A stretch of DNA of 64,000 nt, taken from positions 128,472,758 to 128,536,757 of the forward strand of contig NC_134536.1 in assembly GCF_050624435.1 (NCBI RefSeq), written 5' to 3'. Under the pieces are notes generated by a model that saw only the letters and a program-made list of their open reading frames with translations, did no database searches and was not told the DNA's origin. Below, one piece after another: positions 19,721 through 31,110 of this stretch. This DNA comes from Tenrec ecaudatus (Eukaryota > Chordata > Mammalia > Afrosoricida > Tenrecidae). Each line of letters opens with the position of its first letter. The stretch's first letter is position 1. A program made the position numbers and the translations under genes.

Positions 19721-21697
19721 GCGCCCCGCCACCGCCACCTTCTGTTCCTCCACGCCTGCCTTCTCCCCTTCTACACACACCTCATCCCACCCGCATGCCA
19801 TGCCGCCACCACATCCGGACTGGCCGCACACGTGCGCCCCACCTGAAATCACATGGGACACCCACCCCTCCAGGCAGTGAGCAGGGTGGCTGCCCATCAG
19901 AAGACACCCCACCCAACCCCCGCCCCTGCGTCAACCACCACCACCCACATACCCTTTTGTGCCCTCCCGATTTCTGGATCCCAGGCCCTGCCAGGGAGGA
20001 GAACTGAATTCTGCTTCTACCTGTGTTCATTCCCAGTGTGCAATTCTTTCCTCTAGCCCAGGGCTGACCCAAAAGCTGTGATTGAGTACTCTCCCTACCC
20101 ATGGGGGTTGGGGGATTCATAAGAGGTACCCCTCCCCCTATTGATAGAGGTGAAGACTGTGATTACCTTTGCCCTCTCACCTCATCCTCCCCCCCCCCAG
20201 CCTGCATGGGAGCCCCCTGACAGATGCTGGGCTGGCCTTGCTGAACCCAGCGCTGGCCCTCCACCCTGCCCTGGTGGCTCTGGACCTGGGGGACTGCATG
20301 CTGGGTGACGAAGCCATCAACCTCATCTGTGGCCTCCTTCCCCCGGACGGGGCCAAGTCTGGTGAGCAGGTCCCTGCTAAGGGCATGGCTTGTGTGGCCT
20401 TGAAGAGCTACGTGCAGAGGGAAGGGCTCTGGCAGTGTGGATGACAAGGTTCTCAGACCCTCTAGAAGGGGGAAGGACTGGGGCAAAGCCTAGGGAAGCC
20501 TCTGAAACTCAGGCTGGTGGGAGGACAAGGGAGTTTGGGGTTCTCCATGGCACCCAAGCTCTGTGGTTCAAGTTGGACAGCCCAGATAGACATGGGTGGG
20601 AAGGGACCTGAGGAGGGCCTGACGCTCCCCACCCTGGCTTCTCACGGTCCAGGCTTGAAGGAGCTGACGCTGAGTGCCAACCCTGGCATCACCCCAAAGG
20701 GCTGGAGCCGCCTCGCCATTGCTGTGGCCCACAGCTCCCAGGTTCGCGTCCTCAACCTGGACTACAACCCCCTGGGTGAGGCTCAACACTCCCCATAACC
20801 ACCTCAAGAACCTGGGCCCACTGGTCGTCTTGGTATCCTTCCCTGCAGAGGGAGGGTGGGCGAGCTGGAATGAGGGGAGTCTGGGAGGTGTGAAGATCCA
20901 AATGGCAAACAGGTAGATGGAAGCTTCAGTCACCAAGCTTCCTTCCTGTGGGCCCTTCCGGGCCTAGGAATGAAGACCGAGGAGTGGGGTCTGAGACCCA
21001 GTGAGGTAGGGATAGTAGACAAGCAAGAGCGCAGGTGAGTGTGTGCTTTCTCCCCAGGTGACCATGTGGCTGGGATGCTGGCTGTCGCTGTGGCCTCTAG
21101 CCGCACCCTAGAGGTCCTGGACTTGGAGGGGACTGGGCTCACCAACCAGTCAGCCCAGGTGAGAAGGTTTTGTGACTAGGGACAGGCTAGGAGGCAGGGT
21201 GGGTCTGTGGACAGACTTAAGGGCTGGGGTCTGAGGATCTGCTTAAACTGTCCCCACCCATTCCCACGCCCTTGCCTACCCCCAGACCCTGCTGGACATG
21301 GTGGAGAACTACCCTACAGCTTTGCGGAGCTTGGTGCTGGCTGAGAACAGCATTAGCCCAGAGCTGCAGCGGCAGATCTGTGACCTGCTCTCAGAGGGGG
21401 AGGAAGAGGAAGAGGTGGCAGCAGGGGTTGACGATACCCGGGAACGGGAGAGAGGGAGGGGCAGCAGCTCCTGGATGTGCCCTAGTGGTAAGAGCCCAGA
21501 GGGTCAGTCTGTCAGGGCTGGACGAGGCTTGGTTACCAGTATGAGTGGGAGGGGGCACCTAGGCTACCTATCAGCAGCCACCAACAGGGGAACAAGTGAT
21601 AGCCTGAGCACCTCTCGGTATTCCAGATCCCGGCTCGCAGATGGTGCTGATGACGTCAGGACTGGGGGACAACCTGCTGGCTGAGACCGAGATGTGA
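19412..21697 (+). CDS. LRRC73: Leucine-rich repeat-containing protein 73 (6 exons, complete)
   Basis: LRRC73 has ribonuclease-inhibitor-type leucine-rich repeats, and its cellular role is poorly defined. The exons are 19412-19683, 20201-20361, 20653-20775, 21058-21158, 21286-21487 and 21627-21697. They total 930 nt, or 309 aa; the human protein is slightly longer, with the difference in an acidic linker after LLSEGEEEEE. Repeat units are visible as VRLLSLRGCRLCD, LVALDLGDCMLGDEAI, LKELTLSANPGIT, VRVLNLDYNPLGD, LEVLDLEGTGLTN and LRSLVLAENSISPE. The C terminus is SQMVLMTSGLGDNLLAETEM. The start matches the human MLPSSIQISGEPLSG. An ATG at 19274 is in frame, with no stop before 19412, and would add 46 Pro/Gly/Arg-rich residues. 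The 3' end faces that of TJAP1. Confidence 0.97.
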
Positions 21698-22218
21698 CCC
21701 TCCACTTGGCCTTCATGACATTTGTCTGTATCCCCAGCGCCTCAGCGCTGGATCTCAGGGTCCTGCTCTGGGGCATGGGCCCGCAGGGGTTGATGGGTAC
21801 CTCAGGCTCTGGCAGATCAGGCCTTGGGGTGGGAGGCTCTGGAAGCTGTGACTGGACCACAGCCTTAGGGGGTACCTGAACCCAAGGGAGGCCTCTGGAC
21901 TTGTTAGCAGCTCCGGCTGCAGCCCGCTGGATCGGAAGAGATTTTATGAAACCACCACCTGGTGTGGCTGTGGTCACTGGGAACCTGGCAGGAGGGAGGA
22001 TCTGGAGTCACCACAGAGCACCACTAGGGGGCAGTGCCACCCAGCCCGTTCAGTGTGCACGGGCATCTCCTAACCCCAGGTTCTGGGGTGACTCAGACAG
22101 GATGGAGGTCACAGCTCCAGGGCTGTGATTTGGGGTGATGCTGTGCCCAGGTGAGCCCCAGACCAGTCGCTAGCAACAACTAAGGTGAAAGCCACTCACA
22201 GACCAAGCAGGAGATACC

Positions 22219-22224
22219 AGTAAA
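22219..22224 (+). terminator. LRRC73: Candidate LRRC73 poly(A) signal variant
   Basis: AGTAAA is the only plausible plus-strand signal between the LRRC73 stop and the TJAP1 3' end. It lies five bases from the TJAP1 signal on the other strand. Confidence 0.35.
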
Positions 22225-22228
22225 ATAG

Positions 22229-22234
22229 TTTATT
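22229..22234 (-). terminator. TJAP1: TJAP1 poly(A) signal
   Basis: tttatt on the plus strand gives AATAAA on the minus strand, 449 nt past the TJAP1 stop codon. The region between holds the 3' UTR. Confidence 0.75.
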
Positions 22235-22682
22235 TGATTTTAAAATAGTCTGCAACGTGAAATATTCCCCAAACGGGGTGTAACAGTCTAGAGCCACGGT
22301 TGGGGGGAGAGTGGGTCTCACACAGCTTGAGGCCCCTGAACCTCGCCCTCCATTCCCTTCCTGAGGGAGGAGGGCACTGCGAGGCCTGTCCTGAGTGGGC
22401 CTCCTCCTCCCCTCCCTGGAAGGCCACAGCTCCTGCAGCCTCTGCGGGCTGAGGGTAGCAGGCTGCTTACAGAATGACCCCAACCACACCCCACCCAGCA
22501 CCCTCACATCCTCCAGAACAGGAAACAAGCCCTGTGGGTCCCACCCTGTTACCACGCCCTCGGCCCCTACACATTTGGAGAATCGAAAGCTGAGGAGCGC
22601 AGGGAGGACCCTGCCCCCAGGCAGCTGGAGAAAGGCCCAGCTGGCACCCTAAACCACCCGGTTGCCCCAGCAGGCAGGAGGG

Positions 22683-25600
22683 CTAATCCAGCAGGTTGCC
22701 CTGCTCCTGGGCCTGGGTCAGGCTGTCTTTTCGGTGCAGGTGGTGAACCCCCATCCTCTTTGGGCTGCGCTGGGGGCGGTTGGCATTGGCCAGTGGCCAG
22801 GTTCTGCCTTCAGTGTGGGCAGTGCCAGGCCGCTCCTCTGTGCCGCTGTCCTGGGGCAGGAGGCGCTGGCGCTCCTCCTCCTCTTCGGGGCTGGCAGGCA
22901 GACTGAACTGCTGCTCCTCCTCCTCCCCAGGAAAGCTGGATTGGGGTGCCATGTGGAGTAGAAGCCTGCTCTCACCAGGAGGGGGAGATGGTGTTAGGGC
23001 CTCCTCATCTCCATCGGAGGGGCTCAGGGCAAAATGGCGCTGCAGCTCTGGGAGCACATCCCGCCCAAAAGCAGTGCGCTGGGCCACAGCAGCAGGTGGC
23101 GGGGTGCGGTCCACAAATGCCCGCTGCCAGCTGGCCAGCAGGTCGTCCTCAGAGCTGGCCGAGCTGGCCGGGGGGCTGCATCCTGGAAGCACAGGGCTGG
23201 CCTGGTGGTGGGGGGAGGCCTGGGTCGAGGCGGGGCTGCTGGGGCCAGCGCTGAGGCGGGCCCGCTCACTGCCCTCCTCCACCAGGCTGAGGGAGATGGC
23301 CTGGCGGGTGGCATAGGTGCAGTTGGGCAGGGGGCTGTTCCGGGGAACCCGCACCTTTTCCTCCGAGAACTCTATGACCTTGCGGCCGGGATACAGCGGG
23401 TGCGGTGGGGACGGTGTGGGGTAAGGGCTTAACTTGTCAAAGGTCGGCAGGGGCTGCTCTTCCTCCAGGAAGGCCCCGGCAGTGCCCACAGAGAGGCATT
23501 CTCCATTGGGTTGGGGGGCAGGGCTACCAGGGACCGGAGGACTGGCCGGGTCACCCAAGGCATCCCCGCTCATGTCCACGTGCACGAAGACGTCCTCAGC
23601 CAAGGGATGCCCGGCACTGCCTGACTGGGCCGAGTTGAGCAGTAGAGACTCCGGCTTCTCCAACACGCGGGCAATGATGGAGGTGGGCACCACAGCCCCT
23701 GCAGCCAGGCCGGGGGCAGGGCTCGGGCTGGCAGCCTCTTGTCCACTGTGCAGGTGCTTCCGAACCATGTCCTGCAGCTCACAAGGCAGCTGGGTATAGG
23801 GCAGTAGGGAAGAGCCAGCTCAGAGCAACGATCATAGCCCCCACGCCAATCAGCCAATGCCAGCTCAGGCTGGGCACTATGCGTCCGTCTCCCGTGGGAA
23901 CAGCACATCACTGTGTGCCCCAACCTCACGAATGGGGGCTCAGTGCAGGTCCAATACCTGGAAGCTCTAGATGTGCTCGCTCACCTCCCCGGGGCTTCTG
24001 CCCAAACCAGACCTGTTGGCAATTACCTGCCTCTCCCCTTTGTATGTATGCCCCTCAACCTTGGGCCCGGACCTCTGGTGTCGAACTTGTCCCTTTGCTA
24101 AGGGATCAGGTGGGTTATGGCCAACAGATCTAGCAACCCCCTCCTTCCTGCCTGGGGTCCTGAAACTGAGTCTGTCCCTCCCCGCCTGCCTGCCTGCCTT
24201 CATTCTAAACACCAACAAGCAGTGGCCCAGCCCTCGGGAAGGGCCCCTGACTGCACAAGACACCAACGGAGAGACCTTGGAGGTGAGGGGAGGTAGAAGG
24301 AAAGGGGTTTCATGGCAGAGGAGGACAGGGTAAGGGGGCAGAAGCCAGCGCTGGTTGGAGAAAGCCTCATAAGCTGGGCAGCCCGGGGCTCACCTCTGCG
24401 AGCTTGTGGTTCCGGAAGTGAGACTTGTTGCACTTGAGCAGCTGCACGGCCAGGTTGCAGTCGAGCCGGTAGCGCTCCTGCAGAGAGTGAGCGGGTGGGC
24501 GGGCTCAGAGGCTGGCCCTGTGCTGGGCAGGGAGGCAGGCCTGCCAAGGCGGGCGCAGGGCACGGGATGCGGGGCGCAGGAACGTACATTGAGCTCCTCC
24601 AGCTTGTTGATGGTGTTCTTGGCGTCCAGCAGCTTGTTGGTCAGCTCCACGATCTCCCAGTCCAGTGTCTTCTTATCCATCTCTGCCTTCTTGATCTGAG
24701 GCACACAACACTGGTGGGAAAGGTGGCTCCTGCCCCCTGGCTCCCGCCCCATCCCACCTTCTCCCAGACCTGAGACACAGGAAGCCACAGGTACTGGGCC
24801 AGCCAAGGCGGACAGAGCAGACAGATGACAGGACAGACACAGGAGACCAGGACTCCTTTCCTGCTCTCTAAGCTGCCTGGGGGGGGGCTCTCTGAGCATG
24901 GCCCACTGCAGTCAGGGTCAGCAGCAGGGCTGTCCACCACAGGGATGCCTCAGGGACTCTGGGCATTGGAAGAGGTGGCTGGAACCTCAGAGGCATTTAA
25001 CTGCAAACCCTGGGTCCGCCATGGTCATGGGCAGCTGCCTTCAGGAGCAGCTGAAGTGAGGAGGAAGAGGGCTGGGAGGCAGTCAGGGGCCCTCATGAGA
25101 TGATCTAGCTGAGAAGGGAAGGGGCTAGACTCAAAGGTCGTTTTATGATCTCATGGGATTGCATCCTCTCCCACCCGCACCCACACCCACACCTCCCACC
25201 CCTTGCCCCCAAAAAGCCTGGCTTGGGCCTGCTGCCACTATAGCCGAGGGCCGAGTGTGCACTGGGGACGGCAGGAACCCAGCACAGCCTTGCAGCGGTC
25301 CCCCGGGGAGAGGCTGGGGCTCCAACTTCCAGAGCAAAGGTGTGGGAGCCACCCTTGAGGGGCAGAAGGAAGGAGCCAGGGCCCAGCCATCCCAGAGCAA
25401 GGAGGAAACGCAAAGTCAGACGCAACTGCAAAGATCCAGCTGTGGCTAAGGGAGGCCTGAGAGGAGAGCGGCAGCACCGTGGCAGCATGGGGGAGACGAG
25501 GAGAGAAGAGAACAGAACAGTGTGAGCCTTCAGACAGTCCCAACGAGCACAGCACACTGTAGCTCCCGCCCCGTCCATCTCTCCGCCCAGGCTCGGGGCG

Positions 25601-27695
25601 CACTGCATTGCCTAGCCAGCCACACTGTCTTGGGGGCAGGTTACCAGCGTGTGCAGCTTGTCCTCCAGCTCCTGGTTGGTCCGTTGGGAGGCCGTGTAGC
25701 TGTTCTGCAGCCTGGAGAGGGAGCAGGGCAGAGGCCTGGGCAAGAGCGGGCGCTTTCCACCCCGCCCGGCCCCCCTTACTACAGGGTCTTTCTTGGTAAG
25801 TCATCTATCTCAGTGGGGTCAGGGGCTCCCTGGGCCCTTCAGGGAGCTAGTCTTCTGTGCATGGGGGTGTGAGGTGTGTGCTGGCCCCTCATTCTCACAC
25901 CTGCGGAACTTGTCTTTAAACTTGTCCAGCTCCTCTCGACTCTGGCCCAGCTCCAGCTCCAGGCAGTCCTGCCCGATCTCCAGCTCGCGCTCCAGGGCCT
26001 CGGTGCGCCTGGTGGCTGCGGACAGGCGCCGGCGCAGCTCCTCATTCTCCTGCTCCAGGAGCCTGGAGGCACCGGGACAGAAGGGTCAGCCCCTAGCCCC
26101 TGGCCAGGCTCAGGAAGGAGAAAGGGGGACAGGAAGACAAGCAAAGAAGGGAAAGACTCCCCCAAATCTGGCTTGAGTTTGAGGCAACATCGTTCACAGG
26201 CCTGGGGCCCTGAGCACACAGCCCGGGCTGGGAGGGGTGCGACGGGCACTCCCCCGCCCCCGCACTGGATAGCTATGAGGAGACGGAAATAAGGGGGCTC
26301 TAGTTACAGCCCGAGACAGCTGGCCAGCAAGCCCCCAGCTCTAGTTTCCCTGCCGCACAATCGGGCTTCTCCATTATTAATCTCTCGGAAATCCAGCCCA
26401 GCACGGCCCTGTTTTGCCGGGGTCTCACGTGGCTGGCAGGGAGGCAGCTGCCCTGCTTGCTCCAGGCCAGGAGCTGGGCCCATCAGAGGGAGTCACATCA
26501 GGGTTTCCCCTGGGAGCCCACAGAACCAAGTCCTGTTCCAGAAGGGACCACCACAACTTCAAGTCTCTCCCTAGAGCATCCCTACCCCACCTCCCCTGCC
26601 CCACCCCCCGGCCTTTGCCTCTACTTTAGGAGAAGCCTAGCTGTATCGGAAGCCAGGCCTGGAGCCGAGCAGGACAGAGGTGAGGTGGGCAGGGCAGTCT
26701 CAGGGGCAGCAGACACTCACTTCATCCTCTCCGCATCCGTCAGGGGGCCCTGCACAAAAAAATAACAGAAGTTTGAGGTTCAGTTCTGGGCCACCCACTG
26801 GGTTTGCCCTGACGCGAGTCCTGGAGTCTCACCGCGGGGTGGGCTACGGGGCCCTCTAGTGATGCAGGAGGAAGCCCACTGATGCCCAGACAAGACTACC
26901 CTCTCCCACAGCCCTGAGAAGAGTCAAGAGCCCCTTCCACCCACCCCCAAGCCCCACCTCTTGGCCACCTGAGCTCTAGGCCCTCTCCTAATTCTACGGC
27001 CAGGGGCCCACGGGCCCACACACGCTGGCTCTCTCTAGCACTGCGCGGTGGAGACTTTCAGCTGCTCACTGGGCTTCTCCCCACACGCTGCCCAGGACCT
27101 TGCAGGCCGAGTGAGAGGACTCTGAGCTCTGCCCAAGGCCTCCCAGCCCCTGCAGCTCAGAGCCCGAAGAGGCCCCTGAGGTGCAGTGCTGAAGGACGGA
27201 GCAGACTTCTGGGGACAGGGAAGAGCAGCAGGCTGTGGGCAATAGCTGGGCCGCCTCCTCACTGCCTCCAAGGGGGCCGCAGGCTGCACTGGACGGCTCT
27301 CCTTCATCAGCCGCCACCAGCAGGCCAGGCCCCTCGGTCTACACCCCTACCAGAATGCCCTTGCAGGGACCGTAAGATTGTATGGAGTCTTTTCTGCTCA
27401 GCTATGGGACTCGGCTTTGCCAACGGGTGGGCAAACCCTCCCGAAGGACGCCTGCACAGCCCTGGCAGCACTGCTGCGGGGAGGCCCCCAGGCCTGCATC
27501 CACAAGGGCACACTCCCAGGCAGGAGGGCAAGTCAGCCAGTCACTAGGCAGGCACAGGGATGGGCCTCTGCCGGCCGGGATTCCCATCTTGCTGACCTCC
27601 AGCTCAAGCCTCGATCCAGGGCCTTCCAGGCGCAGCTCCCGATGTTCGGGCGGTGCCTTTCGGTAGGGTTTCTTTGCTGGGGCTGCACTGGTCAT
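22683..27695 (-). CDS. TJAP1: Tight junction-associated protein 1 (7 coding exons, complete)
   Basis: TJAP1 (PILT) is a cytoplasmic coiled-coil protein that associates with DLG1 at tight junctions and with Golgi membranes. The coding exons, from the start, are 27597-27695, 26721-26749, 25901-26062, 25645-25711, 24588-24695, 24394-24477 and 22683-23789. They total 1656 nt, or 551 aa, against 557 in human. Residues 1-35 are basic and Pro-rich (MTSAAPAKKPYRKAPPE). About residues 40-170 form a heptad-rich coiled coil (LLEQENEELRRRL, ELEIGQDCLELEL, LTNKLLDAKNTINKLEELN). The large last exon encodes a Ser/Pro-rich, probably disordered tail of 368 residues. It ends in SLTQAQEQGNLLD, where human ends in N. 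The first coding exon uses a GTCAGC donor, weaker than its neighbours. An acceptor (ccctcag) lies just upstream, so a 5'-UTR portion (27696-27719) shares this exon. Confidence 0.97.
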
Positions 27696-30600
27696 TCTGG
27701 GATGGGGGTCCTCAGCCTACTGAGGGAAGCAGGGCAGGAAATGGGCTTAGAGGGAGGGTGATAGAAGGAAACCCGAGTCAGACCCACAGCTAGGGCCCCT
27801 GCTGGCATCCCAAGAGAAGCAGACAGAGAGGCTCAGGCCAGGTCCAGGGTCTGTATCCAAAGAGTGGGTGAGTCTTAGGGAGTTGGGGCAGGGAGTCCAC
27901 AGAGCAAGTCACTTCTGAGGCCCTCAGAGGGCAAAATGCGGGTCTCCTCAGCCCTGGTCTGGGGGCCCGAGCAGCACCTGCTGTGAAGAGCAAGGGAGCG
28001 AGCTGAGGGAGGGGACCTAACAACAGCAGAGCCTGTTACTTAGGAAATGTCCTACGATTAGCGTCAATAGAAGGCAGCGACTTTGAGTGTCCCCTCGACA
28101 TAGGCTCCTCAGTGGGGAGCTCAAGAGCTCTCGACCCAAGGCCACTGAGGCCGTGCCCTCCAGCCCCCACCAAAAGGGGCCACCTGCCTGCCACCTCCCC
28201 GAGCAGAGCTAAGGGGGGGGGGCAGGCCTTGCAGGGGCATACCGTCTGCTTGGCGGCAGCTCCCTCTGTTCCGCTGTCCAGGAGTCAGCCCTCGGCCCTC
28301 GGCATCCCACAGCCCCTCCACTTCCTCCAGCCCACAGCTCCTGAAACTAGAGAAGGGGAGAAAGTGGAAACCAGGTGTCAGCCGCCCGTCTGTCAGTGCC
28401 CAGGCCAGGCCCCGAGGGAGAGAACCCCCACAGTGGGGGGCAAGGGAGAGGACAGGCAGCATGGGGCCCTGGCTTTCTGCAGACAGGCACCATGCCGGGC
28501 CCAGGTGACAGGCATGGACACAGCTGTGCCAAGGTTTGGGGTCTCTGTTTACCACAGGCCCGATCTAGAACGGGGCTAGTCCCATCCTGTCTTACCCCAC
28601 CCTGCACCTAGCCTTCCTCTCACAGGCCTCTGGGTCTGAGAGATGTAGGGGACATGGCTGCAATGGAGAAGCCCGAGGGACAATGTAGAAGAGGGGCAGA
28701 GGGGTGCTGGGAAGGGAGCAATGTCCCCCCAGGGGCCCAGTGCCCCCCCTGCCCTCACCCCAACAGGCGCTCTGAATGCCCCCCGTGCCGCTCACGTGAA
28801 GGAAGCCGGTGAGTGGGGAGTGTCAGAGGGCATCAGTATGTGGAAGAGCAGAGGTGGGCAGGAGATGCCACTGTACAGAAGAGCAAGCCTCCCTGTAACG
28901 GGCACCCTGAATCTGACCTCTCGCCTCCCAGGTGTGAGGAAGCACATTCCTATGGCTAAAGGCACCACCGCTTTGGGGCAGAGACCAGGGAGTCTGTCTA
29001 GAGCAAAGCGTGAGGGGAAGACCCTGGGAGGCCTCATGTCGGGGAGTTGAGACACCTGGGTTACAGCCTTGGCACCACCAACACCCTGTGTGGCCCTGGA
29101 CAGGTCCCTTCCTGAGTGGATAGGCCCAGCCCTCGTCTACACCGAGCCCCCCTCCGCCCCCATCTGTAATGAGCTGGGCCGCAGCATGGGGGCAGCAACC
29201 ACCACAGCGCTCAGGGGTGGCAGTCACCTTAGGTGGCCTGGGCCTACAGAAATCATGGGCTGAAGGGAAGCCTTTTTGGCTGCAGCATGTGTCCCCGCTG
29301 TCCAGACATGCCCTGGTCGTGACTCCTGTCACATTCCAACAGGGCCTAGGGCAGGGGGCAAGGTGGGGAGAGGGGGAAGGGGGCAGGAGTGGCCGCCTGC
29401 CTCTGTCTGGAGGTAGTCACAGAGGTAGACGCCTGGTGCCTGGCTTGAGGTTCTGGGCGGGGCAGCACAGGCACGAGCCGCCAACCTCCGCCCCTTTGAT
29501 GGTGAGACAGACGTGTCCCCACAGGGCACAAGCAGCATGCCGTGTCGGCTGACTCCCTGTGCAGGAATCTGGGCGGGCCTGGAGGACAGCACATTCCTGG
29601 GGCACTGGGGAGCAAACAAGTCCCCCCCACACGCTCCCGGGGCCCCAGGGCAGGGGCTCCTCTGATAGCTGCAGGCTGGGTGCCCGGGTTCTCTCTCTCT
29701 CACACGGACATGTCCAAGCTGGAACAGGGTGGGAGCAAAGACGGGGTGAAGAGGGGTAAAGAAACATGGACAGAATAAGGGGAGGCCCCACCAGCTCGCC
29801 TCTGCCTTCTCTACTCCATAAGGAGCACCTTCCCCAGGAGCTCCAGGCCCCTCCCCCTGCCCGGATGTCCCTGTCCCTCTCAATGCCCACACTGTCCTTG
29901 AGGCCCAGAATGCTCTTCTGATCGGTGGGCATGGAGGGAGGTTCCAGGGCACACTCAGGCCTCTGGCAGTTCTGCGTCAAGAGCATGGTCATACTGTGTC
30001 CCATAGCCCTGGCTCTAGTTGCCACATGTCCTACAGCCCCCAGTCCTGCAGCCCGACTGTCACCCATTGCATAGTCCCAGAGAGAGCCGGGCGCCGGAAG
30101 CTCTTCAACCAGAGCCTGCTCGGCTAAATCAGAGGCAGGCAAGGCCCGCTACAGAGCCTGCAGGGTTCTCAGCACAAGGCCACGAAGGAGCGCATGCTGT
30201 GTCCACAAATAAGTTCTCAGTTGAGATTCTCGTGCCCCACCCCCCACCACCATCCCTGCGCCCCACGAGCCCAGCCCTGACTGAGCAGGAGCCCAGTGGG
30301 TTGGGCAGGTGCTGGCCAGGACTGCAGTGTGGCGGCCAAGGAAGCCGAGAAGCTGAAAGCTGGGGGGCAGCCTTTCCACAAGGACCCCACCATCGCGGAC
30401 CACCTCCTGGGCCTGGTTCCCTCCATCCAGAGCAGTGGGAGCTCGTGATGGCAGCCTTCAGGAAGAGGCTCTTCCAGAGGGAGCTCTGGGCAGTGACCAG
30501 GGAAGCTGGACTCCCACCGCCCCCCAGACGCCCTGGGCCTCGTGGGGTGTGGGCTACAAGCACAGGGTGCCCTGGAGAAAGGCTGGAGGAGGCCCTGCAC

Positions 30601-30949
30601 CAAGGCCAACAGTTTGAAGCCCCCTCCCCAACCGCTTCTCCAGAGAAAGAGGCGGCTCCCTCCTCTTGGAAGGAGGGATGGACGGCCTCAGAGACACACG
30701 GGGGCAGTGCTCCCCTGCCCTGTGGTACTGAGTCCGGGTCAGCTGGTGGCAGTGAGTTTGAGGGCAAGACTGAGACCTGGGGTCAAGGCCTTGGCTGGCC
30801 AGGACTCCCCAAGCCGTCCTGCAGACTGTGTAGGGCAAAGGGGAACCCTGCTCGCCCACCCCTCCCCGTCCTCTTCTGCAAACAGCCACTCCTACCTTCC
30901 CTCGCCATGGCTCAGAGACACTGCCCCGTATCTGCTGGGGCGGGGTGGG

Positions 30950-31110
30950 GGGGAGCTTCCTAATTGCCGTGTTGCAATCTGCTAGTCAGTACAGGCCGCT
31001 TGTTGCCGCCTGCCCCGTATTAAATACCTTCTCCCTGATTACAGCCCCATGGGGCACGATTAGCTGTCTCCCGAGAACAACGTTGACTTTCATTAGAAAC
31101 GGGAGTAGGC
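30950..31110. promoter_or_regulatory. Candidate conserved element with clustered ATTA cores
   Basis: In a GC-rich intron this AT-richer patch holds CCTAATTGCC, TATTAAATAC, CTGATTACAG, CGATTAGCTG and CATTAGAAAC within about 140 bp. ATTA/TAAT cores are homeodomain sites. Regulatory function is inference from clustering only. Confidence 0.3.

Noticed and set aside
30019-30963. 314-codon open frame on the plus strand within the TJAP1 intron
   Set aside because: It is Pro/Gly/Ser-rich with no domain, overlaps a 212-codon open frame on the other strand, and lies in GC-rich DNA where stops are rare.
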